Assembly: GCA_942492905.1 (NCBI GenBank)
Contig: OW818657.1
Coordinates: 3,100,001-3,164,000 of the forward strand
Direction: 5' to 3'
DNA from: CAIZWU01 sp942492905
GTDB lineage: Bacteria; Verrucomicrobiota; Verrucomicrobiia; Verrucomicrobiales; V1-33
DNA length: 64,000 bases
Shown here: positions 53,503-62,797 of the stretch, piece after piece
Layout of the letters: each line of letters opens with the position of its first letter
How positions within the stretch are numbered: the first letter of the stretch is position 1
Made by a program: the position numbers and the translations under genes
Notes under the pieces: model-generated
Told to the model about the DNA's origin: nothing
Seen by the model: only the letters and a program-made list of their open reading frames with translations
Database searches by the model: none

Positions 53503-55293
53503 ATGTCCCGGTTTTTCCGATTTTTTTGGTGGTTGCTGGCGGTTTTGGCGCTGGCTGGCCCGGGTGCGGGCGCCGCTGGGGCACAGGGAGCGGGGCGTTT
53601 CCAGCAGGTGGGGATGGAAATGAAATGGTCCTGGGGTGATGCTCCATTGAAGTTTGCCGCGGAGATGACCAAAGGCGGCGCTCTTTCAGTTACCCGCGCA
53701 GACTTTTTGGTTTCAGGCCTTGCCTTGCGGCAGGAGGACGGCAGTTGGCTGGAGACGGGCGGATGGTTTGCCTGTTTCAAGGGAGCGGAGGGCGTGTCGC
53801 AGGCGCTATTGGAGGGAGTGCCGGGGCAGGTTTTTACCGGACTGCGTTTTAAGGTCGGGGTGGAGTCTGCGGTTGATCACGGGGATCCCAACCGCTGGCC
53901 GGTGGGGCACGCGCTGCATCCCTTGGTGAATGGGCTGCACTGGGGTTGGCAGGGAGGGTATATTTTTATGGCGCTGGAAGGACATTGGTCGCGGACCGGC
54001 GAGGAGCGGGGTGGATTTTCCTATCACCTCGCGGGGGAGCAATCGCTGATGGCGGTGACACTGGAAGGGACTTTGGATTTGCGCAGTGGTGGGACGGTCG
54101 GGCTGGATCTGGATGTGGGCAAAATTCTGGGAGGACTAAATCCGGCGGCGTTTGGGGAATCAACCCATTCGCGGGAGGGCGACCCGCGGGCGGCCGAGCT
54201 GCGGACCCGGGTGGAGCAGGCCTTCCGCTTGACCGGGGTGAAGCCGGAAGTCTGGCAGGACCCGGCGGTGGTGGCGGCATCTCCATCCGCGGCCGCGCAT
54301 GGAACGCCCTATCCTTTGCAATTTTCCCGCCGGTTGCCGCCGGTCAAACTGCCCCCGGACAACCGCCCGACGCTGGAAGGCGTGGCCCTGGGGCGCGCGT
54401 TGTTTCATGATCCCCGGCTTTCGGTAAATAACACCCAATCCTGCGTCTCGTGCCATGACCAGCGGGCGGCATTTTCGGATGCCGGGAAACGGTTCAGCCT
54501 GGGGGCGGACGGCCTGCCGGGAAAACGCAACGCGATGCCATTGTTCAATCTGGCCTGGCAGGCGGAGTTCTTTTGGGATGGCCGGACCAGGCGCCTGCGG
54601 GATCAGGTTCTCGAGCCCATCCAGGATGCCTTGGAAATGCATCAGCCGCTGGACCAGGCGGTCGGGAAGCTGGCGGCCGATCCGGCTTATCCGGCCAAAT
54701 TTGAAGCAGCTTTCGGCGCTGGCGGGATCACGGCGGAGCGCCTCGGGCTGGCTCTCGAACAGTTTCTCCTGACACAGGTTTCGCAGGATTCAAAATTCGA
54801 TCAGGCCCTGCGGGGTGCCATCAAGCTGACCTCGGTGGAACAGCGCGGGTTGGAGTTGTTTGTCACCGAGCACGATCCCGCAAGGAACCTGCGGGGAGCG
54901 GACTGTTTTCATTGCCATGGCGGGGCGCTTTTTTCCAATCAGGGATTTGCCAATAACGGTTTGGATGCGGCGCCCCTGCCGGGCCGGCAGGCGGTGACGG
55001 GGCTGAGTTCCGATGCCGGGAAATTCCGGGTGCCCCCGCTGCGCAATATTGCGGTGACCGGGCCTTACATGCACGACGGCCGGTTCGCTACCTTGGAAGA
55101 GGTGATCGATCATTACGATCACGGGGTGCACCGGACCGCAACGCTGGACCCCAATCTGGCAAAACATCCCGCCGTCGGCCTGAGTCTGAGCGCCGCTGAC
55201 AAAGCCGCCCTGATCGCCTTTCTCCATACCCTGACGGATCAGGCCTTCCTGCATCCGGTGTCCATTTCCGCTGCCAGCTTTTCGAATCCATGA
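53503..55293 (+). CDS. Fusion of MbnP-like copper-binding domain and MbnH-like di-heme cytochrome c peroxidase
   Basis: This 596-residue exported protein has a signal peptide (FWWLLAVLALAGPGAGAAGA). The first domain (about 35-210) follows MbnP: FLVSGLALRQEDGSW, VFTGLRFKVGVESAVDHGDPN, HPLVNGLHWGWQGGYIFMALEGHW. Trp147 and Trp149 lie in the region where MbnP has a Trp converted to kynurenine. A linker leads to a di-heme peroxidase/MauG-type domain (about 265-590) with CVSCH (Cys314, Cys317, His318) and CFHCH (Cys468, Cys471, His472), and GPYMHDGRFATLEEVIDHY. In methanotrophs MbnP and MbnH are separate neighbouring proteins, and MbnH oxidises a Trp of MbnP to make the copper site. Here they are one chain. 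The stop overlaps the start of the giant oxidase gene by four bases, so the products probably act together. Confidence 0.85.
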   Translation: MSRFFRFFWWLLAVLALAGPGAGAAGAQGAGRFQQVGMEMKWSWGDAPLKFAAEMTKGGALSVTRADFLVSGLALRQEDGSWLETGGWFACFKGAEGVSQALLEGVPGQVFTGLRFKVGVESAVDHGDPNRWPVGHALHPLVNGLHWGWQGGYIFMALEGHWSRTGEERGGFSYHLAGEQSLMAVTLEGTLDLRSGGTVGLDLDVGKILGGLNPAAFGESTHSREGDPRAAELRTRVEQAFRLTGVKPEVWQDPAVVAASPSAAAHGTPYPLQFSRRLPPVKLPPDNRPTLEGVALGRALFHDPRLSVNNTQSCVSCHDQRAAFSDAGKRFSLGADGLPGKRNAMPLFNLAWQAEFFWDGRTRRLRDQVLEPIQDALEMHQPLDQAVGKLAADPAYPAKFEAAFGAGGITAERLGLALEQFLLTQVSQDSKFDQALRGAIKLTSVEQRGLELFVTEHDPARNLRGADCFHCHGGALFSNQGFANNGLDAAPLPGRQAVTGLSSDAGKFRVPPLRNIAVTGPYMHDGRFATLEEVIDHYDHGVHRTATLDPNLAKHPAVGLSLSAADKAALIAFLHTLTDQAFLHPVSISAASFSNP

Positions 55294-58200
55294 ATCCATC
55301 CCGAGCCTTCACCACCGTCCTGATGAGTGCGGTGTTAGCCCTTTCTGCAAAACCCGCCGGTGCGGATGAGACCCATGCCCAGGACGATGCGTTCTTTGCG
55401 GCGGCGGCGGCCCTGCTGCCGGCCTTTCAGGGGGTGCCTGATCCGGTGGATCCGGCGGAGTCGCAAAACGCCGGAGGCTGGGATGCGGCGCTGAATTTGC
55501 CCCACGTTCCCGTGACCGCGGCCAATCTGCCGGACGGCCGGGTCCTGACGTATGCTTCCAACCAGCGCACCTCCTTCCCGAATGGCGCCGAGTTCACTTA
55601 CGCCGCGGTTTGGAATCCCAGCACGGGCACGGTGACGGAGATCAATTGGAACCAGCATGACATGTTCTGCGGCGGCACCGTGCTGCGGGCGGACGGCAAA
55701 TTCCAAGTGATGGGCGGGCGCAATGTGGTCCGCCGTTCCAGCGTGTTCAATTGGCAGACCAACGCCTGGAACCGGGTGGCGGATATGAATGATCCGCGTT
55801 GGTACACCGCCTCGGTGGCCTTGCCGCTGGGGGATGTTTTCACCGTCTCGGGCAGCGGAGGCGACAACACAGCAGAGCGGTTCAACCGCGTCTCGTGGCG
55901 CAAATATACCAACATCAATTGGAGCCCGGTGGCGACCCAGCCGACCATCGAGGCGAACTGGACTCCGATGGTTTTTGTGGCTCCGGATGGCCGGATTTTC
56001 CATGCCGGTCCGACCAGGTCCATGAACTATGTGGATCCGGAAGGGAATGGGTCCGTGGTTAGTGCTGGTGCCCAATGGCCCGGCACTTGGTATCCCAAAG
56101 ATGCGGCCGTGGTGATGTATGAGCCCGGCAAGCTGCTGGTCGCGGGCGGCCTCGCCACCGGCAGCACTGAAACCCCGGTCAACCTGGCGGCGACAATCGA
56201 TCTCTACACCGATCCTCCCACCGTCACTCCAGTTGCGGCCATGTCCTTCGCCCGCCGGTTTGCCAATGGTGTGGTGATGCCCAGCGGGGAAGTCATGGTG
56301 ATCGGGGGGAATACCTCCGGTCAGAAATTCAGTGACGCCGGTTCCGTTCTCACCCCTGAAATCTGGAACCCGCGGACGGGTCAATGGCGCCGGGTTGCCG
56401 GCATGGCCGTGCCCCGCAACTATCACGCCGTGGCGCTTTTGCTGGCGGATGGCCGGGTGATGGCCGGAGGCAGCGGGCTGGCGGGCAATGCTGCGGTCGA
56501 TCATGCAAATCTGGAGGTCTACAATCCTCCCTCACACTTCACGGCTGGAGGAACGGCGGCGGTGCGCCCGACCCTAACCTCGGCGCCTTCTTCAATTGGA
56601 TTCACCGGGCGGTTCAGTGTGCAGGGCACTCCCGGCCTGCTCCGCTTTGCCATGATCCGGATGGCTTCGGTCACTCATGGCCTGACCACCGATCAGCGTT
56701 ATTTCAGTCCGGCCTTCAGCGAAACCGTGGCGGGCACCTACGAGCTGTCTCCTCACAATAACTTGAATGTCATGACCCCCGGGTATTGGATGCTTTTCGG
56801 CATCAATGCCGATGGTACCCCCTCCAGAGGACGGGTCATCCTCGTCGCCAATGACGCCACCGTGGCCGTGCCGGGCGTGAACCTTGCTTTGGACAAGCCC
56901 ACTCAACAGTCCTCCGATTTTGACATCGCCAACACGTCAAACCGGGCCGTGGATGGAGTGGCCAATCCTGACTTCAATGCGGCGCCGGGCGTCATTACCC
57001 AATCTGAATCCAATGCCTGGTGGCAGGTGGATCTGGGGGATGTCCATGCGTTGAACGCGATCAGGATTTTCAACCGGGGGAATAACACCGGTTCCCGGCT
57101 GACCGATTTTTCCGTGCACGTTTCCGAATTCCCGTTCGGGGAGTCGAACCCTGATATCACGACTTACCGCTACCGGAGCACGGCCGGGCCGGAGACGGTG
57201 ATCAACCTCTACCGGAATGGGCGTTATCTGCGCATCCAGTTGAATGGCGCCAACCACCTGCAACTGGCGGAAGTCGAGGTGATGGGAGCCCAGCAACCGG
57301 TGGGCGGCATTGCGGTGCTGAATCCCGGAACCCAAGATACGCCGCGGCTCACTGCCGCGAATCTCCAACTCGCCGCCACCGCTGGCACTGCCGTGACGTG
57401 GACGGCCAGCGGATTGCCGGAGGGTCTCACCTTGAATGCGGCCACCGGCCTGATCTCCGGCATTCCGGCAACCTTGTCGGAAGCGACGGTCACCGTCACC
57501 GGAACATTGGCAACGGGAGTCAGTGATTCGGTTAGTTTCCTCTGGAACATCCATCCCCCCGGTGAAGTGCCGGGACTGATTTATCGTTATTACGAAGGGG
57601 ACTGGACGGTTCTGCCTGACTTTACGCTGCTGACTCCGGTGCGCTCCGGGGTGGCACCGGCGTTCAGCACTGCTCCGCGCGAGCGCGAGAGCAATTACGC
57701 CCTCACCTTTGACGGAAATATCCGCATCCCATCGACCGGGACGTGGACCTTTTACAGCAACTCGGATGAAGGGAGTCAAATCTGGATTGATGGACGTCTG
57801 GTGGTCAATCATGACGGAGTGCATCCCGCCAGCGAAGCCAGTGGGAGTATCAGCCTGCCTGCCGGGGTGCACCGCATCACGGTAGCCTATTTCCAGGCCA
57901 CGGGAGCGCAGTCGCTGGACATCAGTTATGCCGGCACCGGCGTGCCCAAACAACTCATTGCGCCCGCCGCGCTTTTCCAACCCGTGCCCGGAGTCCGCTA
58001 TGATTACTACGAGGGGGCGTGGAACAGCCTGCCAAACTTCGATCTCCTGACGCCCGTGAAGTCCGGGGACGGGGATGCGTTCAGTCTGCTGCCGCGTCTG
58101 CGCGACGACAATTTCGGGATGCGTTTCCGTGCCGCCCTGCGCACTCCGCTGGCGGGCAGCTACACCTTTTTCATGGCTTCCGATGATGGTAGCAAGCTCT

Positions 58201-61200
58201 TTATTGATGGTGCTTTGGTGGTCAATAACGACGGCCTGCACTCCACTCTCGAAAAGCAGGGCACCATCACGCTGACAGCGGGGGTTCATGATATTGAAGT
58301 GCAATACTTTGAACTGAGTGGCGATCAGGTCCTGCAGGTCAGCTACAGCGGGCCCGGGTTGCCCCGGCAGTTGATTCCGGAGAGCGTGCTGGCGGCACCC
58401 GGAGTGCCCGGCTCGGCTCCTGTGGTCACCGCGTTGGCTGCCCGCAGCACTTTGGTGGGCACGGCGGTGTCGCTGCCGGTGATCGCGACCGATGCCAATA
58501 ATGATGTCCTGACATATTCAGCGATGGGGCTGCCCTCCGGCCTTGGCATCAATGCCGCCACCGGTCTCATTACCGGCGCCGGTGCCGCCGCGGGCACTTA
58601 CAATGTCACGGTCACAGTGGAGGATGGCACCGGGCGCAGCGGAGGCACTACTTTTGTCTGGACCATGGTGGAGGGGTTGACCCTGGCACCCATGACCGCG
58701 ATGGCCCGTCCCGCGGGCACGGCGCTCAGCTACAGCGCGGTTTCCACCGGGGGGATCAATCCGCGTTTCCGTTGGAATTTTGGGGACGGGACGGCCGACA
58801 CCGCATGGAGCGCCAGCCTCACTATTGCCAAGACCTTTGCCCAGCCGGGTCGCTATCAGGTCACTGTCATCGCCACAGATGATACCGGGGCTTCCCTCGC
58901 CCAGGTTTTTGTCCAGGCGGTCCATGGGGTGCTGGCGGCGAAACCTCCAACAGCTTCCGGTCCCATGGCATGGCAGACCAGAAGTGGCGTGAACCGGGTC
59001 TGGACCGTCAACCCTGACGCCAATACCGTCAGCGTTTTCAATGCGGCGACTCATGCAAAACTGGCCGAGACTCCAGTGGGCATCCAGCCCGTCAGTATCG
59101 CCCTGGCCCCGGATGGCCGGGCGTGGGTGGTGAATAAAAAATCAGCCACGATCAGCCTGCTTGATCCTGACACCTTTACGGTGGCTGCCACGGTCAGTCT
59201 GCCGCGGGCCTCGCAACCCCACGGCTTGGCTTTTTCACCGGACGGGGCAGCCGCCTACCTTGCGCTCGAAGGTGCAGGTCAATTGCTGAAATTGAACCCC
59301 TCCACGGGTGCCGTCACGGGCACGTTGGCCACTGGCCCGGATGCGCGTCATTTGTCAGTGAGCAGCGACAGCAACAAGGTCTACGTCTCCCGCTTCATCA
59401 CTCCGGCGCTGCCAGGCGAGTCGACTTCTGTGGTGCAGACCACGGTGAGCGGAATCAATCACGGGGGACAGGTGCTGGTGGTCTCAGCGGCCGGCCTGAC
59501 CCTGACAAAGACCATCGTGCTGCAGCACAGCGAGCGCCCCGATGCCGAGAATGCCGGGCGCGGAATTCCCAACTACCTCGGGCCGCCGGTGCTGTCCCCG
59601 GACGGCACGGCCGCCTGGGTGCCCAGCAAGCAGGACAACCTCAAGCGGGGCGTGCTGCGCGATACCCGGCAGCTGACCCATGATGCGACCGTGCGTGCGA
59701 TTGCTTCCCGGATCGCGTTGGGAAGCGAGACCGAAGACTATGCCTCGCGGATTGATTTCGATGATGCGGCGGTGCCGTCGCATGCCGTCTTTGATTCGAC
59801 TGGTCTGCTGCTTTATGTCGCTCTGGAAGGCAGCCGTCAGGTGGCGGTGATCGATGCCATGGCCCGCACCGTGCTTTTCAAAATCGACACCGGCCGGGCG
59901 CCCCAGGGGCTGGTGCTCTCTCCGGATGGCAGCCGGCTTTTCGTGCAGAACTTCATGGACCGGAGCGTGCGGGTATTTGACCTTGGCCTGCTGGTCAATG
60001 GCGGGCGGCCTGCGGGATCGGATATCCCCACCCTGGCCACATGGGGCACGGTGGCCAACGAGCCGCTGTCTCCTGCGGTCCTGACAGGAAAACAGTTCTT
60101 CTACGATGCCCGCGATCCCCGGATTTCGCTGCAGGGTTACATCAGTTGCGCGGCCTGTCACAACGATGGTGGGCACGATGGCCGGACCTGGGACTTCACA
60201 GGAATAGGCGAAGGCCTGCGCAATACCACCGATCTGCGGGGCAAGGCAGGAACCGGTCAGGGGCCGGCCCACTGGACGGGCAACTTTGACGAGATCCAGG
60301 ACTTCGAAAAACAGATCCGGGATCTTGGGCGCGGCACCGGGTTGATGGCCGATCCTGATTTCAATGCCGGCACCCGTTCCCAGCCGCTGGGCCTGTCCAA
60401 AGCGGGGGTGAGCGCGGATCTTGACGCCCTGGCGGCCTATGTCTCCTCTCTGACCACGGCAGTGCCCAGCCCGCACCGCAGTAATGATGGTTCCCTGACA
60501 CCGGCGGCCCAGGCGGGCCGGGAGGTTTTTGTCACGGCAAATTGTGCCCAGTGCCATAGCGGAACGGGTTTTACCGACAGCGCCGTCAACAACCTGCGGA
60601 ACATCGGAACCTTGAAACCATCCAGTGGCCAACGGCTGGGCGGTCTCCTGGCCGGACTCGACACGCCGACCTTGCGCAGTATCTGGAATACCGCGCCCTA
60701 TCTGCACGATGGTTCTGCTGCCACCCTGACAGCAGCAGTGCAGGCCCACCAGGGCATCAGCCTGGGCACGATGGAGTTAAGCAATCTTGCCGCCTACCTC
60801 GCGCAGATCGACGAAGCGGAGACCACCGCCCCGGCGCCTTCCCCGCCTGGAGCGAGCAGTCCCGGATTGCTGGGGGAATATTTCGATGGCCTGACACCCG
60901 GGCTGGCGGCGCCGCTGCTCAGCCGGATCGATCCTGGCATTGCCTTTGACTGGGGCAGTGGTTCGCCGGCGCCTGGAGTGCCCATCGATTATTTTTCCGC
61001 CCGCTGGACGGGATTCATCACCGCCGCTTACAGCGAAACTTACACTTTCTACGTGCCGTCCGACAATGGGGTGAGGGTGTGGATCAATGGTCAATTGGTG
61101 CTCGACAAATGGACGCCGCTCGACATCTCCGGCTGGCATAACTTCACGGTGCCGCTGGTGGCCAATCAGCCTGTCCCCATCAAGGTGGAATATGCGGAAC

Positions 61201-62597
61201 TGTACGGAGGCGCGACCATCACCCTGTATTGGTACAGCAGCACCCAGTTGTGGGAAAGTGTCGGTAGCACCCGGTTGAGTTCCGGCCCGGCGGTAAACCG
61301 GGTGCCGGCGCTCACTCCGCCATCCGCCCAGTCCACCGTCCGCGGCCGGGCCGCCACCCTCGCCGTGATGGCTTCCGATCCGGATTTCAATGCCCTGACG
61401 TTTTCCGCTGCCGGCCTCCCCGCCGGACTGCTGATGGATGCGGCCTCGGGCGTCATTTCCGGGACGTTGAGCCTTGGTGCCGCTGACCAGAACACCGTGA
61501 CTGTCACGGTATCTGACGGCTCCCTTTCCGTAAGTGCCAGCTTTGCCTGGAGCACCAGCGCACCTCCAGCCAACCGCACTCCCTCAATCACCAATCCAGG
61601 CACCCAGTCTTCCGTCCGCGGCTCGATCGTGGTGTTGCAGCCGCTGGCCTCCGATCCTGATGGAGACAACCTCACGTGGTCTGCCACAGGGCTGCCAGCG
61701 GGACTGGCCATCGCGCCGGCCACCGGCCAAATTTCCGGAATTCTCGACAGCAATGCCGCCGCTTCCTACACCGTGGGGGTCACCGTGAAGGATCCAGGAG
61801 AACTCAGTGCCAGCACCACCTTCACGTGGAACACCACGCCCGCACCGCTCAACGGCTGGAGGGGAGAATACTTCAATGGGATGGAACCCGGGGTGGGGAC
61901 GCCTCTGCTGGTCCGCACCGATCCTGCCATCAACTTCGACTGGGGTGGTGGTTCGCCGTCGCCGGCAGTGCCTATCGACTACTTCTCGGCGCGCTGGACC
62001 GCGACGCTGGAGGTGCCTTATTCGGAAACGTACACGGTCTATGCTCCCTCGGATAATGGGGTGCGTATCTGGATCAATAACCAACTGGTGCTCGACAAGT
62101 GGGCGCCGCTGGACATTGCCGGCTGGCACAGTTTCACGGTCAACCTCACCGCCGGTCAGGCAGTCCCGGTCAAGGTGGAGTATGCCGAGCTTTACGGTGG
62201 TGCCGGAATCACGCTTTACTGGTATAGCAACAGCCTGCCATGGGAGGTCATCGCGACCAGCCGCCTGACTCCGACGGGCACCGTCACGCCCACGTCCGCT
62301 TACGGTGCGGTGGAGATGGCCCGCTCCACCCAGCGGCTGATTCCTGCCGGTGACCATGCGGTCTTCACCTTCCGCCGGCCCTCGTCCTCGGCGGCGGAGG
62401 TCGCGATCCTCGTCCAGGAAAGTTCCGATCTGAAGACATGGAGTCTTGCCAATCTTCCGGCGGAGGTGGTGCAGACTCCTGACGGAATAGAAGAGATCAG
62501 CCTCCCGGTGGCACTGCCTGCACCGGGGAATCCAACACCGGCCGCGCGCTACTTCCGGTTGCGGTTCGTCGTGCCGGACCCGCAGCCCGGACCGTGA
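55290..62597 (+). CDS. Giant exported copper-radical-oxidase-like protein with di-heme peroxidase, discoidin, YVTN propeller and PA14 domains
   Basis: This 2435-residue protein has a signal peptide (TTVLMSAVLALSAKPAGA). Domains in order: galactose/glyoxal-oxidase propeller plus DUF1929 end (about 50-525), F5/8C discoidin-like domain (530-667), putative Ig (He_PIG, 675-760), two PA14 (761-885, 901-1030), He_PIG (1041-1125), PKD (1130-1210), YVTN-type propeller (1227-1565), di-heme peroxidase domain with CAACH (1620-1624) and CAQCH (1752-1756) (1581-1844), PA14 (1859-1997), two He_PIG (2001-2180), PA14 (2189-2327), and a C-terminal QESSDLKTW motif domain. The copper-radical site is intact: Cys127 (DMFCGG), Tyr172 (RWYTA), Tyr378-His379 (NYHAVALLL), His463 (VTHGLTTDQR). 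Position 190, expected to hold the stacking Trp of galactose oxidase, is Gly. It would oxidise an alcohol or aldehyde to peroxide at the cell surface; the substrate is unknown. Confidence 0.88.
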   Translation: MNPSRAFTTVLMSAVLALSAKPAGADETHAQDDAFFAAAAALLPAFQGVPDPVDPAESQNAGGWDAALNLPHVPVTAANLPDGRVLTYASNQRTSFPNGAEFTYAAVWNPSTGTVTEINWNQHDMFCGGTVLRADGKFQVMGGRNVVRRSSVFNWQTNAWNRVADMNDPRWYTASVALPLGDVFTVSGSGGDNTAERFNRVSWRKYTNINWSPVATQPTIEANWTPMVFVAPDGRIFHAGPTRSMNYVDPEGNGSVVSAGAQWPGTWYPKDAAVVMYEPGKLLVAGGLATGSTETPVNLAATIDLYTDPPTVTPVAAMSFARRFANGVVMPSGEVMVIGGNTSGQKFSDAGSVLTPEIWNPRTGQWRRVAGMAVPRNYHAVALLLADGRVMAGGSGLAGNAAVDHANLEVYNPPSHFTAGGTAAVRPTLTSAPSSIGFTGRFSVQGTPGLLRFAMIRMASVTHGLTTDQRYFSPAFSETVAGTYELSPHNNLNVMTPGYWMLFGINADGTPSRGRVILVANDATVAVPGVNLALDKPTQQSSDFDIANTSNRAVDGVANPDFNAAPGVITQSESNAWWQVDLGDVHALNAIRIFNRGNNTGSRLTDFSVHVSEFPFGESNPDITTYRYRSTAGPETVINLYRNGRYLRIQLNGANHLQLAEVEVMGAQQPVGGIAVLNPGTQDTPRLTAANLQLAATAGTAVTWTASGLPEGLTLNAATGLISGIPATLSEATVTVTGTLATGVSDSVSFLWNIHPPGEVPGLIYRYYEGDWTVLPDFTLLTPVRSGVAPAFSTAPRERESNYALTFDGNIRIPSTGTWTFYSNSDEGSQIWIDGRLVVNHDGVHPASEASGSISLPAGVHRITVAYFQATGAQSLDISYAGTGVPKQLIAPAALFQPVPGVRYDYYEGAWNSLPNFDLLTPVKSGDGDAFSLLPRLRDDNFGMRFRAALRTPLAGSYTFFMASDDGSKLFIDGALVVNNDGLHSTLEKQGTITLTAGVHDIEVQYFELSGDQVLQVSYSGPGLPRQLIPESVLAAPGVPGSAPVVTALAARSTLVGTAVSLPVIATDANNDVLTYSAMGLPSGLGINAATGLITGAGAAAGTYNVTVTVEDGTGRSGGTTFVWTMVEGLTLAPMTAMARPAGTALSYSAVSTGGINPRFRWNFGDGTADTAWSASLTIAKTFAQPGRYQVTVIATDDTGASLAQVFVQAVHGVLAAKPPTASGPMAWQTRSGVNRVWTVNPDANTVSVFNAATHAKLAETPVGIQPVSIALAPDGRAWVVNKKSATISLLDPDTFTVAATVSLPRASQPHGLAFSPDGAAAYLALEGAGQLLKLNPSTGAVTGTLATGPDARHLSVSSDSNKVYVSRFITPALPGESTSVVQTTVSGINHGGQVLVVSAAGLTLTKTIVLQHSERPDAENAGRGIPNYLGPPVLSPDGTAAWVPSKQDNLKRGVLRDTRQLTHDATVRAIASRIALGSETEDYASRIDFDDAAVPSHAVFDSTGLLLYVALEGSRQVAVIDAMARTVLFKIDTGRAPQGLVLSPDGSRLFVQNFMDRSVRVFDLGLLVNGGRPAGSDIPTLATWGTVANEPLSPAVLTGKQFFYDARDPRISLQGYISCAACHNDGGHDGRTWDFTGIGEGLRNTTDLRGKAGTGQGPAHWTGNFDEIQDFEKQIRDLGRGTGLMADPDFNAGTRSQPLGLSKAGVSADLDALAAYVSSLTTAVPSPHRSNDGSLTPAAQAGREVFVTANCAQCHSGTGFTDSAVNNLRNIGTLKPSSGQRLGGLLAGLDTPTLRSIWNTAPYLHDGSAATLTAAVQAHQGISLGTMELSNLAAYLAQIDEAETTAPAPSPPGASSPGLLGEYFDGLTPGLAAPLLSRIDPGIAFDWGSGSPAPGVPIDYFSARWTGFITAAYSETYTFYVPSDNGVRVWINGQLVLDKWTPLDISGWHNFTVPLVANQPVPIKVEYAELYGGATITLYWYSSTQLWESVGSTRLSSGPAVNRVPALTPPSAQSTVRGRAATLAVMASDPDFNALTFSAAGLPAGLLMDAASGVISGTLSLGAADQNTVTVTVSDGSLSVSASFAWSTSAPPANRTPSITNPGTQSSVRGSIVVLQPLASDPDGDNLTWSATGLPAGLAIAPATGQISGILDSNAAASYTVGVTVKDPGELSASTTFTWNTTPAPLNGWRGEYFNGMEPGVGTPLLVRTDPAINFDWGGGSPSPAVPIDYFSARWTATLEVPYSETYTVYAPSDNGVRIWINNQLVLDKWAPLDIAGWHSFTVNLTAGQAVPVKVEYAELYGGAGITLYWYSNSLPWEVIATSRLTPTGTVTPTSAYGAVEMARSTQRLIPAGDHAVFTFRRPSSSAAEVAILVQESSDLKTWSLANLPAEVVQTPDGIEEISLPVALPAPGNPTPAARYFRLRFVVPDPQPGP
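60864..61280 (+). repeat. PA14 repeat unit, copy A
   Basis: This 417-base unit encodes a 139-residue PA14 domain (GEYFDG...PIDYFSARW...YAELYGG). It aligns without gaps to the unit at 61854-62270 and differs from the two earlier PA14 domains of the same protein, so it reflects a recent internal duplication. Confidence 0.8.
61854..62270 (+). repeat. PA14 repeat unit, copy B
   Basis: This is the second 417-base PA14 unit of the same protein, with the same residues at most positions (GEYFNG...PIDYFSARW...YAELYGG) and exactly the same length as copy A. Two putative-Ig domains separate the copies. Confidence 0.8.
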
Positions 62598-62797
62598 GAG
62601 CCGCAGTCACGGTATCAGCGGGGCAGGATCGGTCAGCGGAAGCTGTGAAGGCCAGCGCCGCCGGACGGGGTTCAGAAAAGCATGTTCCTGCGGCAGTAGT
62701 TGTGGTAAAGGCAGAGCTCCCGGGTGAACTTGGAACCTTGGCGCAGGCTGGCCTGCCAGATGCTCTGACACCAACTCAAATCCGTCAATCTCCCTGC

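Noticed and set aside
53249..53647. N-terminal extension of fumC by 133 codons
   Set aside because: The added sequence has no fumarase similarity, crosses the AT-rich promoter of the divergent operon, and the family start MTTRTES lies at 53248.
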